A stretch of 46,609 bases of DNA from Clostridium sp. (GTDB taxonomy: Bacteria; Bacillota; Clostridia; Acetivibrionales; Acetivibrionaceae), in NCBI GenBank assembly GCA_012798835.1, contig JAAZML010000116.1, forward strand, positions 1 to 46,609. The letters run 5' to 3'. How positions within the stretch are numbered: position 1 is the first letter of the stretch; every line of letters starts with the position of its first letter. Shown one piece after another: positions 1-8,815 of this stretch. A program made the translations under genes and the position numbers. The notes beneath the pieces were generated by a model. The model was not told the origin of the DNA, ran no database searches, and saw only the letters and a list, made by a program, of their open reading frames with translations.

Positions 1-2954
1 GCCTCATGGATATTGCGCTTATAGGAATGAAAGAGCTAAGGAAAAATGGGGAGCTTACGGATCTTGATATATCTGATGAGATAAACGCATGCAGTATAGT
101 TATTAATGTGGATGTAAACGGAAAAAGTGAAGAGTGGTTGCTTATGTTTAAAAATGAAACACATAACCATCCCACCGAGATGGAGCCTTTTGGCGGGGCA
201 GCAACCTGTTTGGGGGGAGCAATAAGGGATCCGTTATCGGGTAGATCCTATGTTTACCAGGCGATGAGGATCACGGGTAGTGGGGACCCTCGGACTAGGG
301 TCGAGGATACCATTCAAGGTAAGCTTCCCCAAAGAAAAATAACAACTGTAGCTGCTCAGGGTTATAGCTCATACGGAAATCAAATAGGGCTTGCAGCGGG
401 ACAGGTGGAAGAAGTTTATGATCCCGGATTTATCGCCAAAAGAATGGAGCTGGGGGCGGTTATTGCGGCAGCCCCTAAAAAGAATGTAAAAAGAGAAAAA
501 CCCCAGCCGGGTGATGTAGTAATACTTTTAGGTGGTAGGACAGGACGAGACGGCTGTGGCGGGGCGACAGGTTCATCTAAAGAGCATACCGAAGAATCCC
601 TTCTTCAATCCGGTGCCCAGGTGCAAAAAGGCAACCCATCGGAGGAAAGGAAGATACAGCGCTTATTTAGAAAGCCGGATGTTAGTCTTATGATCAAAAA
701 GTGCAACGATTTTGGAGCTGGTGGAGTTTCGGTTGCTATAGGTGAATTGGCCGATGGACTCAAGATTAATTTGGATACAGTACCACAAAAATACGAGGGT
801 CTTGACGGTACGGAGCTTGCCATTTCGGAATCCCAGGAAAGAATGGCTGTTGTGATATCAAAGGATAATGTCGATGCTTTTATCAGGGCTTCGAGGAAAG
901 AAAACCTAGAGGCTACACCGGTGGCACAAGTTACGGGAGATGGAAAACTTGTAATGTGCTGGAGGGGCAAAACCATAGTAGATATCAAAAGGGAATTTTT
1001 AGATACCAATGGCGCAAGTCAGACTGCAAAGGTAAAGGTCGTAGCACCTATTGAGGACAACTATTATTTTGGAAGGATTCCTACCTACAGCTCCCATGAT
1101 TTGGGGAATATGTGGGTTGAAAATTTGCAAAGGCTGAATGTATGTAGCCAAAAGGGGCTTGTAGAGGGTTTTGATAGTACAGCCGGGGCGGCAACAGTGC
1201 TTATGCCCCTCGGAGGGAGATACCAAATGACCCCGGCAGAGGGTATGGTTGCCAAGATACCAGTTTTAGAGGGAGACACAAAAACTGGTACACTCATGAC
1301 TTTTGGATATAATCCCCTAATTGGAAAGTGGAGCCCATTCCATGGAGCGATGTTTGCAGTGATAGAATCGGTTGCTAAGATTGTAGCTTTAGGGGGGAAT
1401 TACAAGAAGATTCGGCTAACCTTTCAAGAATATTTCGAAAGGCTTGGGGAGGATCCCAAAGCCTGGGGAAAACCCTTTAGTGCATTGCTAGGTGCTTATC
1501 ATGCTCAGGCAAAGCTTGGGATTCCTGCCATAGGAGGAAAGGACAGTATGTCCGGAACCTTCGAAGATATGCATGTGCCGCCGACTCTTGTTTCTTTTGC
1601 TGTAGCTTGTGTGGATGTGGATTCTGTTATTTCGTCAGAATTCAAAAAAACATCAAGCAAGGTTATCCTTATTCCCCTTGAAATATCCGAGGATGGTATG
1701 CCAGATTTTGTCCAACTCAGGGCAAACTATGATGTTATTCATGATGCAATCGCCCAGGGAAAAATTTTATCCTCTCGTACGATAAGAGCAGGCGGGGTTG
1801 CCGGGGCAGTAAGTAAAATGTCTTTTGGTAATATGATAGGTTTTAAATTTGCAGCACATATCAATAAGGATGAACTCTTTTTGCCAAAGTATGGCTCAAT
1901 ACTACTTGAAATAGGGGAAAAAGATGATCCCAAGGAATTGTTTAAAAACCTAAAATACAGCATCCTTGGTACTACACAGGATAAGCAGTCTATAGATATT
2001 AACGGCACTTGTCTTGAACTTAATGAACTTAGTTGCAGGTGGCAGGAACCCCTTGAAGGTGTTTTCCCAACGGGTCAAGGGATAACAACGGATGGGAAGG
2101 CAAGAGAATATGAATACAAAGCAAGAAATAGTAAAGGACCTAGTATATCAAATACAAAGCCAAGGATATTTATTCCGGTATCTCCAGAAATCAACGGTGA
2201 ATATGAGGTAATAAAAGCCTTTGAAAAAGCTGGAGGACAGGTGGATACACTGATATTCAAAAATTTGTCACAGGAGGAGTTAAATGCATCCTTCGATGAA
2301 ATGGAAAAGAAAATTGATAAGTGCCAAATTATTGCCGTACCCGGCGGCGGAAACGGCACTGATCTGTTGAGTGGCTCGGGGCAATTTTTATTGGCGGCAT
2401 TTAAATATCCTAGGATTAAAGAGGCGATTACGAAACTTTTAAAACAAAGGGACGGCCTTATGCTGGGTATATCCGAGGGGTTCAAAACGCTTGTGAGGTT
2501 AGGGTTAGTGCCCTATGGCGAAATAAAGGATTTTGGTAGAGATGATGTGGCACTTTCGCTCAATACCATTGGGCGCCATGTTTCTTGCATGGTTAGTACG
2601 AAGGTGACATCAGTTCTATCGCCATGGTTTAGCAATGTAAATGTTGGGGATATCCATACGATTGCAGTATCCCATACGGAGGGAAGATTTACTGCGAACA
2701 GGGAAATATTAGATAGTTTGAACAAGAATGGCCAAATTGCAGCCCAATATGTTAATCATGACAAAAGGCCTACCTACGATATAAGGTTCAATCCAAATGG
2801 CTCAATTGATGCTATCGAATGCTTAACCAGTCCCGATGGAAGGGTAATGGGCAAGATGGGATATCCAGAAAGAATAGGAAACAATATTGCAAAAAACATC
2901 CCCGGACAAAAGGATCAAAAAATATTTGAGGCGGGTATAAATTACTTTAGATAA
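1..2954 (+). CDS. purL: Phosphoribosylformylglycinamidine synthase (fused PurL), 5'-truncated by window edge
   Basis: This is purine biosynthesis enzyme FGAM synthase (FGAR + ATP + amide donor to FGAM) in the single-chain form that carries the glutaminase domain at its C-terminus. About 983 residues are visible. The clostridial family is usually near 1,250 aa, and the reading frame is open to base 1, so the N-terminal part lies outside the window; the ATG at 6 is an internal Met. The first AIRS-like domain shows the signature FKNETHNHPTEMEPFGGAA, and a second synthetase half follows with GGKDSMSG. The C-terminal ~250 aa are a class I amidotransferase fold. Its nucleophile position reads GISEGF instead of GICNGF (Ser codon 2472-2474), and the final HPER-type motif reads MGYPER (Tyr codon 2862-2864). 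Both catalytic residues therefore appear lost. The synthetase part looks intact. No other pur gene is in view. Confidence 0.95.
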   Translation, partial: LMDIALIGMKELRKNGELTDLDISDEINACSIVINVDVNGKSEEWLLMFKNETHNHPTEMEPFGGAATCLGGAIRDPLSGRSYVYQAMRITGSGDPRTRVEDTIQGKLPQRKITTVAAQGYSSYGNQIGLAAGQVEEVYDPGFIAKRMELGAVIAAAPKKNVKREKPQPGDVVILLGGRTGRDGCGGATGSSKEHTEESLLQSGAQVQKGNPSEERKIQRLFRKPDVSLMIKKCNDFGAGGVSVAIGELADGLKINLDTVPQKYEGLDGTELAISESQERMAVVISKDNVDAFIRASRKENLEATPVAQVTGDGKLVMCWRGKTIVDIKREFLDTNGASQTAKVKVVAPIEDNYYFGRIPTYSSHDLGNMWVENLQRLNVCSQKGLVEGFDSTAGAATVLMPLGGRYQMTPAEGMVAKIPVLEGDTKTGTLMTFGYNPLIGKWSPFHGAMFAVIESVAKIVALGGNYKKIRLTFQEYFERLGEDPKAWGKPFSALLGAYHAQAKLGIPAIGGKDSMSGTFEDMHVPPTLVSFAVACVDVDSVISSEFKKTSSKVILIPLEISEDGMPDFVQLRANYDVIHDAIAQGKILSSRTIRAGGVAGAVSKMSFGNMIGFKFAAHINKDELFLPKYGSILLEIGEKDDPKELFKNLKYSILGTTQDKQSIDINGTCLELNELSCRWQEPLEGVFPTGQGITTDGKAREYEYKARNSKGPSISNTKPRIFIPVSPEINGEYEVIKAFEKAGGQVDTLIFKNLSQEELNASFDEMEKKIDKCQIIAVPGGGNGTDLLSGSGQFLLAAFKYPRIKEAITKLLKQRDGLMLGISEGFKTLVRLGLVPYGEIKDFGRDDVALSLNTIGRHVSCMVSTKVTSVLSPWFSNVNVGDIHTIAVSHTEGRFTANREILDSLNKNGQIAAQYVNHDKRPTYDIRFNPNGSIDAIECLTSPDGRVMGKMGYPERIGNNIAKNIPGQKDQKIFEAGINYFR

Positions 2955-2979
2955 GCCCCTTGCGATAGCTGGGTTTTTA
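2953..2979 (+). terminator. Possible intrinsic terminator after purL
   Basis: AAGCCC (2953-2958) can pair with GGGTTT (2971-2976), leaving a 12-nt loop and running straight into a T-rich tail. The stem overlaps the purL stop codon. It is short and includes one G-U pair, so this is only a moderate call. Confidence 0.4.
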
Positions 2980-3117
2980 ATATGGCTTGCTAATTATTTA
3001 ATCTGTTCTTTTGGGTATAAGTAATTATTTCGGAATTGGGGGGGAAGCGTCGAATTTAGGAATTGTACCGAACAGTAAAAAAGTTCACAGTTTTGACATA
3101 ATTGAGACAGTTTAAAA

Positions 3118-3126
3118 TGATATAAT
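3118..3126 (+). promoter_or_regulatory. Extended -10 promoter element for the foldase gene
   Basis: TGATATAAT gives an extended -10 (TG-N-TATAAT) 39 bases upstream of the ATG at 3165. A TTGACA at 3093-3098 is too far away (22-nt spacer) to be a normal -35, so recognition would rely on the extended -10. Confidence 0.4.
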
Positions 3127-3164
3127 ATGCTTCATGAAAATAATTTATTAAAGGATGAATAGAG

Positions 3165-4403
3165 ATGAAAAAATACAAAGGTGTCATTTTGGTTATGAGT
3201 GCTGTATTATTGTTAGTTGCTGGGCTTGCAACGGGAACCTATTATCTTCTAAAACCGAGGTTTTCCCTATCCCAGAAGGATGCTTTGCTTTTTGATGGAC
3301 CTGCAAAGATTTCCAAGAAGTTGGCTAAAGAGGTGGTTGCGGAGGTTAATGGTCAACCGATCCTTTACAAAGATTTTTTTAATCAGCTTTACCCATATTT
3401 TCAGCAGCAATTTGCAACCGGCATAAACAAGGAAAATATTAAGGAAGAAGCTAACCAAAAGCTTATACAAGAGTTGAAAGAGGATATATTAAAGGGAGTA
3501 ATTCAGCAGGAGATTGCATTACAAAAGGCAGCAGATGCGGGATATGTTTTAACGGATGAATACATTAGTGAATCAACCGAAAAAATGATTGAACAAGTTG
3601 TGCAAGAAATTAGCCTAAGCGGTCTTGTTACCGAAGGTGGGGATGCTCGAGAGGAGGCACTAGATTTTATTCGGGCTGAAATAGCGGTATATGGAATGAA
3701 GGAAGATGAGTATTACAAGGAGTTTTCCAGGTATTTACTGGTCACGGATTTTCTAAATAAAATAACAGAGGATATTGAGCCTACAGATGAGGATGTAGAA
3801 GAATACTATAATGAAAATCTAGAGGCGCAAAAAAATGATCCTGATGAAGTTTATTATGCTCCTGTGCCCTTAATAAAGTTGGCAGGGGCAAGAGTAAAGC
3901 ATATACTTGTATCCTTGCCGGAGGATCAGCAGGATGAGTATAGAAGGCTAATGAACCAGGCAAAAGAAGATGAGGCTGAGGAATATCTAAAGGAAAAACT
4001 TGAAGAAATAAAGCCCAAAGCACAAAAAGTTTTGGACAAGCTCAACGATGGTGCGGATTTTGAAGAACTTTTAGAAGAGTATGGCGAGGATCCGGGTATG
4101 AAAAGTGAAGAATATAAAGATGGCTATGTAGTCAATGAAGGCAGTGGTTCTATTACCTCTTTTGAGGAAGCTTCGCTTTCACTTGCGGAGGGGGAAATAT
4201 CGGATCTTGTGGAAGGACCCTATGGGTATCACATTATAAAGGCATACGAGGTAATGTCAGAGGATACAATATATACCCTAAAAGAGAAGAAAGAAGAAAT
4301 AAAAAATGCCATAAGAGATGTGGTAAAATTCAATTATATGGAGAAAAAGATGGGGGAATGGGAAAGCGTCTCTGACATTAAGGAATACATTGAAAGATTA
4401 TAA
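3165..4403 (+). CDS. Membrane-anchored SurA/PrsA-like peptidyl-prolyl isomerase (parvulin foldase)
   Basis: This predicted extracytoplasmic folding factor helps secreted proteins fold and catalyses prolyl cis-trans isomerisation. Residues ~5-30 form an N-terminal hydrophobic anchor without a lipobox Cys, so it is membrane-tethered rather than a PrsA lipoprotein. A SurA-type N-domain follows (VAEVNGQPILYKDFFNQLY, ~64-82). A very acidic coiled-coil-like middle comes next, and then a parvulin domain from ~244 (VKHILVSLPED) to ~365 (GPYGYHIIKAYEV). Length is 412 aa, longer than typical PrsA (~290). The acidic segment interrupts the rotamase domain between its first strand and the remainder. The gene appears monocistronic. 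The substrate is unknown. Confidence 0.85.
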   Translation: MKKYKGVILVMSAVLLLVAGLATGTYYLLKPRFSLSQKDALLFDGPAKISKKLAKEVVAEVNGQPILYKDFFNQLYPYFQQQFATGINKENIKEEANQKLIQELKEDILKGVIQQEIALQKAADAGYVLTDEYISESTEKMIEQVVQEISLSGLVTEGGDAREEALDFIRAEIAVYGMKEDEYYKEFSRYLLVTDFLNKITEDIEPTDEDVEEYYNENLEAQKNDPDEVYYAPVPLIKLAGARVKHILVSLPEDQQDEYRRLMNQAKEDEAEEYLKEKLEEIKPKAQKVLDKLNDGADFEELLEEYGEDPGMKSEEYKDGYVVNEGSGSITSFEEASLSLAEGEISDLVEGPYGYHIIKAYEVMSEDTIYTLKEKKEEIKNAIRDVVKFNYMEKKMGEWESVSDIKEYIERL

Positions 4404-4706
4404 TCCCTAACCAAGGACGGTTGAGGATACCAAAAAAATATAAGATTAAAGAATCAGCATATTCTATATTCTTGTAAATTATTGCTGCCGGTTTTCATTA
4501 TAATTATTGAAGCCGGCAGTAATTCTAGATAGAAATATCGACCTAAAAGGCGAGTGCGGATCCATATTAATTTTATAAGGTGAAAGGATAAGTCCTCCGG
4601 CATTTTGATAGTGGTGATATTAGTAGGATAAAGTTATATTAAGAATATATATACAGTAGTTTAAATATTATAGTATAGGATTTCATTACGGAGATGAAAA
4701 AATAAA
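4404..4706 (+). other. 303-bp intergenic region with a strong hairpin
   Basis: No ORF or known RNA family is visible. The region contains a 15-bp hairpin at 4481-4523 and AT-rich sequence before the deacetylase gene. The SD ACGGAGATG is followed by the start at 4707; an ATG at 4693 opens only a two-codon ORF. Confidence 0.5.
4481..4523 (+). terminator. Long hairpin downstream of the foldase gene (terminator-like, T-poor)
   Basis: ATTGCTGCCGGTTTT (4481-4495) pairs with GAAGCCGGCAGTAAT (4509-4523) over 15 positions with three G-U pairs and a 13-nt AT loop. There is no clear U-tract on either side, so it may be a processing or stability element rather than a classical terminator. Confidence 0.45.
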
Positions 4707-5480
4707 ATGAAATTTTATACTTTTAGGATTAATTTATTATCAAAATGGATACTTTCGTCGGCTGCAATCATTACTATTATTGCTATTGTTTATTTTTCTA
4801 GCGGCGGAGCGATTGCTGTTATCTCCCACCAGAGAAGGGAGCTTCCCATATACTGTGTAGAAAACTCGGAAAATAAGATAGCATTGACTTTTGACTGTGC
4901 ATGGGGGAGTGAAGATATACCGGATATACTAAACACCTTAAAACAAAGCGATGTTAGGGCAACCTTTTTTTTTGTTGGGCTTTGGGCTAAAAAAAATCCC
5001 GAAGCTGTTAAAATGATCGCAGAACAAGGACACGATATAGCAAACCATTCATATTCTCATTTTAGGATGGGAAGCATAAGCAACGAAAAGATAAGAACAG
5101 AAATACTGGAGTGCGATAGGATTCTGGAGGGAATAACCGGGAAAAAGGTGGATTTATTTAGAGCTCCTTATGGTGATTACAATAATTCCATTATAAGAAT
5201 TGCAAGGGAGCTAAACCATTACACTATACAGTGGGATGTAGACTCCTTGGACTGGAAACCGGGGATAAGTGCCGACGAAATAAAAAATCGAATACTAAGG
5301 AATGTAAAAAGCGGTTCAATTCTTCTATTTCATAATGACACGCCACATACGGCCAATATACTCCCCGATATAATTGATATGTTAAAAAATAAGGGATATG
5401 ATTTCATACCGGTATCGGAAATCATAATAAGGGATAATTATGAAATAGATCATGAAGGAAGGCAGAAGAGGAAGAAGTGA
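4707..5480 (+). CDS. PdaB-like polysaccharide deacetylase (sporulation-type NodB-homology protein)
   Basis: This is a carbohydrate esterase family 4 (NodB homology) protein. It has one N-terminal membrane segment (residues ~12-35), which would place the catalytic domain outside the cytoplasm. Motif 1 reads LTFDCAWG, so only one Asp is present where CE4 enzymes have two; this pattern is characteristic of the PdaB subgroup. Motif 2 is NHSYSH (metal-binding His). Motif 3 is RAPYGDYN, and the late motif LLFHND supplies the catalytic His. Length (257 aa) fits PdaB, which in Bacillus is needed for late spore stability. The specific substrate (peptidoglycan MurNAc/GlcNAc) is inferred. The next gene encodes a Mur-ligase-like protein, hinting at a shared cell-wall theme. 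Confidence 0.85.
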   Translation: MKFYTFRINLLSKWILSSAAIITIIAIVYFSSGGAIAVISHQRRELPIYCVENSENKIALTFDCAWGSEDIPDILNTLKQSDVRATFFFVGLWAKKNPEAVKMIAEQGHDIANHSYSHFRMGSISNEKIRTEILECDRILEGITGKKVDLFRAPYGDYNNSIIRIARELNHYTIQWDVDSLDWKPGISADEIKNRILRNVKSGSILLFHNDTPHTANILPDIIDMLKNKGYDFIPVSEIIIRDNYEIDHEGRQKRKK

Positions 5481-5582
5481 AAAAGTCCTCACCTATTTGC
5501 CCAATTTATCGTACATCTACATAAAATTTAAAAAAAGGTACATTATAAAACTACAGTTATCAAAAGAAATGGGGTTGAATAA

Positions 5583-6221
5583 GTGCTAATAGCCGGTATA
5601 ATTGGAAAACATGACAAGGAAAGAACTGCAAGCTTAATTAATTCTATAGCACAAAATTCCCACAAAAAGATTAGCACTCTTAACTCAAAAGATTTAACTT
5701 GTCTAGATGTAGAAACGTTGAAAGATTACCTTTTACAGCTGGAAAGAAATAATATAGATATCTTTATTTTAAAGCTGGATTTGCCGGATATATCAGAGGA
5801 TATATACGATTATTTAAGATTTGATATTATTGTTTTTACCGATAAAGCCGATGAAATAAATGGAGATGGTACCAAGGTTCATGTTGAGCTAATGCGAAAG
5901 GCGTTTTCATTGCTAAATGAAAACGGAATAGCAATTATAAATGCCGATGATAATGATCTTACCGAGTTTTTTCGCGGAATAAAACATTATACGGTTACTT
6001 ATGGGTTCAATCTAAAAGCCAGCGTAACTACCTCAAGCATAGGAGATCCCATGTCAAATGACAACATATTATGTTGTTTGCAAAGAAGGATACATACAAG
6101 GAATGGTTCTATAATTGAACCTCAGGAATTTAGGGTCAAAACTATATTTGAAGATACTGATCCAAATAATATTTTGGCCGCTGCTGTGTTTGCCCTCATA
6201 AACGAAATTGATTTGGAATGA
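5583..6221 (+). CDS. Degenerate Mur-ligase-like protein (function unknown)
   Basis: A 212-aa protein starting at GTG 5583 after the SD GGGGTTG. Its layout echoes the central domain of MurE/MurC-type ligases. There is an N-terminal segment where the P-loop should be (IIGKHDKERTAS, lacking G-T-x-G-K-T/S). Then comes a DIIVFTDKADEINGDGT stretch aligning with the FTN..DHLDYHGT motif, and GIAIINADDND matching the family's viN.DD motif. The ATP-binding loop and the DHLD His/Asp are eroded, and the C-terminal ligase domain is absent, so catalysis is unlikely. It could be a pseudo-enzyme or regulator. The family link is pattern-based and tentative. It lies 102 bp downstream of the PdaB-like gene on the same strand. 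Confidence 0.5.
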   Translation: MLIAGIIGKHDKERTASLINSIAQNSHKKISTLNSKDLTCLDVETLKDYLLQLERNNIDIFILKLDLPDISEDIYDYLRFDIIVFTDKADEINGDGTKVHVELMRKAFSLLNENGIAIINADDNDLTEFFRGIKHYTVTYGFNLKASVTTSSIGDPMSNDNILCCLQRRIHTRNGSIIEPQEFRVKTIFEDTDPNNILAAAVFALINEIDLE

Positions 6222-6499
6222 TTAGGGCATGGAAAAACTGATATCGAATGCCTTGCTTATTCTGGGGATTTTCAATCCGGAAATTCTATACTATAATGTT
6301 ATTAAGAAATATACCAAATATTTTGTGGGATAGCTTTTTACGGAATTAATGATATATTTATATAAAACATAGTGTTTCTTATAAAATACTCTGATGTATT
6401 AATAAAATCATTCTAAAAAGCAGCTTCTTTGAATAAACATTACACTAGATAAATTTTTAGATACACGTAAGAAGCCTAAGGAAGGAGAGTGGGGGTCGG

Positions 6500-7177
6500 A
6501 TGGTCCAAAACATCTCTGAGAACAACGTGGTGACCATTTCTGGTAAAATAGTATCGGAAGTAGAATTCAGTCATGAAGTATACGGTGAGGGTTTTTATAC
6601 TTTTATGTTAGAGGTTTTCAGGCTAAGTAAAAGTTCCGATAAGATTTCCGTTACTATTTCAGAAAGGCTGGTTCCAAAGGAAAGACTTGAAATAGGAACT
6701 TTTGTTGACGTGGAGGGTCAATTTCGTTCGTATAATAATTATAATAGCGATTCGGGAAACAAACTTGTACTTACTGTGTTTGCTAGGGAAATAAATTTTT
6801 GCATAGACAAAGAAAGAACTAAAAACCCAAATCAGATTTTTTTAAACGGGTTTATATGCAAAAAACCAATATACAGGACCACCCCTTTTGGCAGGGAAAT
6901 TACTGATATACTGTTGGCAGTCAACAGACCTTACAACAAGTCTGATTATATACCTTGCATTTGCTGGGGAAGGAACGCAAGATTTTCATCGGGTCTTGAA
7001 GTGGGTGAAAACATAAGAATATGGGGACGAATACAAAGCCGTGAATATCAAAAGAGACTGGAAGATGGTGACACTATTACCAAAGTGGCATATGAGGTAT
7101 CCATCTCAAAGATGGATATATGCCAGCCAAGGGAGGATGTCAGTTCTGAGGATAAAGATGAGGAACAGAATATCTAA
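6500..7177 (+). CDS. Tandem OB-fold single-stranded DNA-binding-like protein
   Basis: A 225-aa protein with two SSB-like OB-fold segments. The first is ~8-105 (NVVTISGKIVSEVEFSHEVY with a later FVDVEGQFRSYN). The second is ~108-205 (NQIFLNGFICKKPIYRTTPFGREI, IPCICWGRNAR, NIRIWGRIQSREY, VAYEVSISKMDI). The second copy has the better canonical SSB pattern. The C-terminal tail is acidic (SSEDKDEEQNI) but lacks the DDDLPF-like tip of replicative SSB. That makes it an SSB paralogue or primosomal-PriB-like protein rather than the main SSB, which normally sits between rpsF and rpsR. The ATG at 6500 follows GGAGAG and GGGGG stretches. The gene is monocistronic, with a terminator downstream. Confidence 0.75.
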   Translation: MVQNISENNVVTISGKIVSEVEFSHEVYGEGFYTFMLEVFRLSKSSDKISVTISERLVPKERLEIGTFVDVEGQFRSYNNYNSDSGNKLVLTVFAREINFCIDKERTKNPNQIFLNGFICKKPIYRTTPFGREITDILLAVNRPYNKSDYIPCICWGRNARFSSGLEVGENIRIWGRIQSREYQKRLEDGDTITKVAYEVSISKMDICQPREDVSSEDKDEEQNI

Positions 7178-7213
7178 AGTTGCATTAAGTAATTTGTAAA
7201 ATAGAATACATAC

Positions 7214-7247
7214 AAAGACTCAAGGACAATGGGGTTCTTGAGTTTTT
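7214..7247 (+). terminator. Intrinsic terminator after the SSB-like gene
   Basis: AAAGACTCAAG pairs with CTTGAGTTTTT (11 positions, one G-U pair) around a ~12-nt loop, and the T-run forms the 3' side. It is correctly placed 37 bp after the stop codon. Confidence 0.75.
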
Positions 7248-7376
7248 ACTTAAGATTGGGTAAAATCTAAAAGGACGGGTTATAGTTTTGTAAAAAAGAT
7301 ATGAAATTAGGAAGTATAAGAATTTAATTTTCTGTTTTTTTAAGGGTATAACAAGACGTTAGGAGATGGTGATTTC

Positions 7377-8417
7377 ATGGCGAAAAAATGGTTAATTTTA
7401 TTTATGGGCATATTGTTTCTGCCTTTGCTTTCCTCGTGTTTTCATCCCGAAACGTTGTCCTTTCAAACATACGATTATGCAATGGGCACTTTAGTTACCC
7501 AGATGATATACCACAAAGAGGCGGAGGATATCAGTGGGGCGGTTAACGACAGAATTGCGGATATTGAAGCTAAAATGACCATTAACAAGCCTGGAGGCGA
7601 AATAAATGCCTTAAACGATGCAGCGGGGGAGGAATATATAAAACTTGATTGCGAGACCATTTATGTACTCGAAAGCGCAAAGTACTTTTCGGAAATAAGC
7701 AGTGGAGCTTTTGATATTACCGTGGGTCCTCTTGTAAAGCTGTGGGGAATATGGACGGATAATCCACAGGTACCCAATAAAAATGAAATAAATGATCTTT
7801 TAGACAAGATAAATTACAAAGATATTTTGATAGAACAGAACCCCCCCCGGGCTATGCTAAAAAGGAAGGGACAGGCTGTGGATTTGGGTGGAATCGCAAA
7901 GGGCTATGCAGCCGATGAGGCCATAAAGATATATAGAGAAAAAGGGGTAGAATCCGCTCTTATTAGCCTAGGCGGCAATATAGCTGTGTTAGGGGGAAAG
8001 CCTGACAAAACCCCATGGAAAATCGGCATAAGAAACCCAAAAGGGGAGGCGGGCTCACATATCGGTGTTATTAGTATCAAAGACGCATCGGTGGTCAGCT
8101 CGGGCGGGTACGAACGTTTTTTTGAGCAGGGCGATTTTATATACCATCATATACTCGATCCTAAGACGGGCTATCCGGCAGAAACGGATCTGATAAGTGT
8201 GACAATTGTTGCGGATGTATCTATGAATGCGGATGCCCTTTCGACGGCGGTTTTTATCCTGGGATTTGAAAGGGGCAGGGCTCTTGTTGAGGGCATAGAG
8301 GGCGTAGAATCGATTTTTATAACAAAGGATAACAATATATATATAACCAGCGGTTTAAAGGGTAATTTCGAATTTAAGGGCGAAAATGAGGGGTATCTGT
8401 ATGTTGAAGAAGGGTGA
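7377..8417 (+). CDS. apbE: FAD:protein FMN transferase (ApbE family lipoprotein)
   Basis: ApbE attaches FMN from FAD to a Thr/Ser of target proteins (RnfG/NqrC-type and extracellular flavoproteins). The N-terminus is a lipoprotein signal ending in LLSSC, so the enzyme should be anchored on the outer face of the membrane. Family motifs seen are YDYAMGTLV, AFDITVGPLVKLWG, VDLGGIAKGYAADEA (FAD/Mg site), and HHILDPKTGYPA followed by NADALSTAVFILG. Length of 346 aa is typical. It overlaps the next gene, and the three-gene set apbE / NusG_II / Gx suggests a flavin-linked membrane redox role. No flavinylation target is in the window. Confidence 0.92.
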   Translation: MAKKWLILFMGILFLPLLSSCFHPETLSFQTYDYAMGTLVTQMIYHKEAEDISGAVNDRIADIEAKMTINKPGGEINALNDAAGEEYIKLDCETIYVLESAKYFSEISSGAFDITVGPLVKLWGIWTDNPQVPNKNEINDLLDKINYKDILIEQNPPRAMLKRKGQAVDLGGIAKGYAADEAIKIYREKGVESALISLGGNIAVLGGKPDKTPWKIGIRNPKGEAGSHIGVISIKDASVVSSGGYERFFEQGDFIYHHILDPKTGYPAETDLISVTIVADVSMNADALSTAVFILGFERGRALVEGIEGVESIFITKDNNIYITSGLKGNFEFKGENEGYLYVEEG

Positions 8418-8787
8418 TTATTTTATTATCGGGATTATTATAATGATTGCAGCGGCTTTTTTTCTTGGAACACGGGTTTTTAAAAATCATTATACTGACA
8501 TGCCCATGGTCGCAATAATTATGCAGGATGGTAAAAAGATAGAGAACATTATTTTAGATGCTGTTGATGAGCCAAGGGAAATTATATTAGATGGGAAATA
8601 CAGCAATACAATACTCGTAGAAAAAGGTCGGATTAGATTCAAAGAATCCAATTGTCCGGACAAGATATGTGTGAATGCCGGTTGGCTTTCCAAAAGAGGA
8701 GATACGGCGGTATGCATGCCCAATAAAGCGGTAATTGTTATTGAGGGTGGCAGGGGGGATGATACCGTCGACATAGTGACAAATTAA
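8401..8787 (+). CDS. NusG domain II-containing membrane-anchored protein
   Basis: 128 aa with one N-terminal transmembrane helix (residues ~7-25) and a small beta domain of the NusG_II type (ILDGKYSNTILVEKGRIRF..SNCPDKICVNAGWLSKRGDTAVCMPNKAVIVIEG). The two-Cys CPDKIC element and the later CMPN are typical of the family. ATG 8401 was chosen over 8386 because GAGGGG (8388-8393) sits at ideal distance from it. The CDS overlaps the end of apbE by 17 bp, so translation is probably coupled. Proteins of this family recur beside apbE and Gx-transporter genes. They are assumed to act in extracytoplasmic electron transfer, but the molecular role is not known. Confidence 0.8.
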   Translation: MLKKGDYFIIGIIIMIAAAFFLGTRVFKNHYTDMPMVAIIMQDGKKIENIILDAVDEPREIILDGKYSNTILVEKGRIRFKESNCPDKICVNAGWLSKRGDTAVCMPNKAVIVIEGGRGDDTVDIVTN

Positions 8788-8815
8788 GGACATTCAAAGA
8801 ACATAGAGGTGTAAA

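Noticed and set aside
3093-3126. TTGACA plus TATAAT as a standard promoter for the foldase gene
   Set aside because: The spacer is 22 nt, too long for sigma-A; only the extended -10 is kept.
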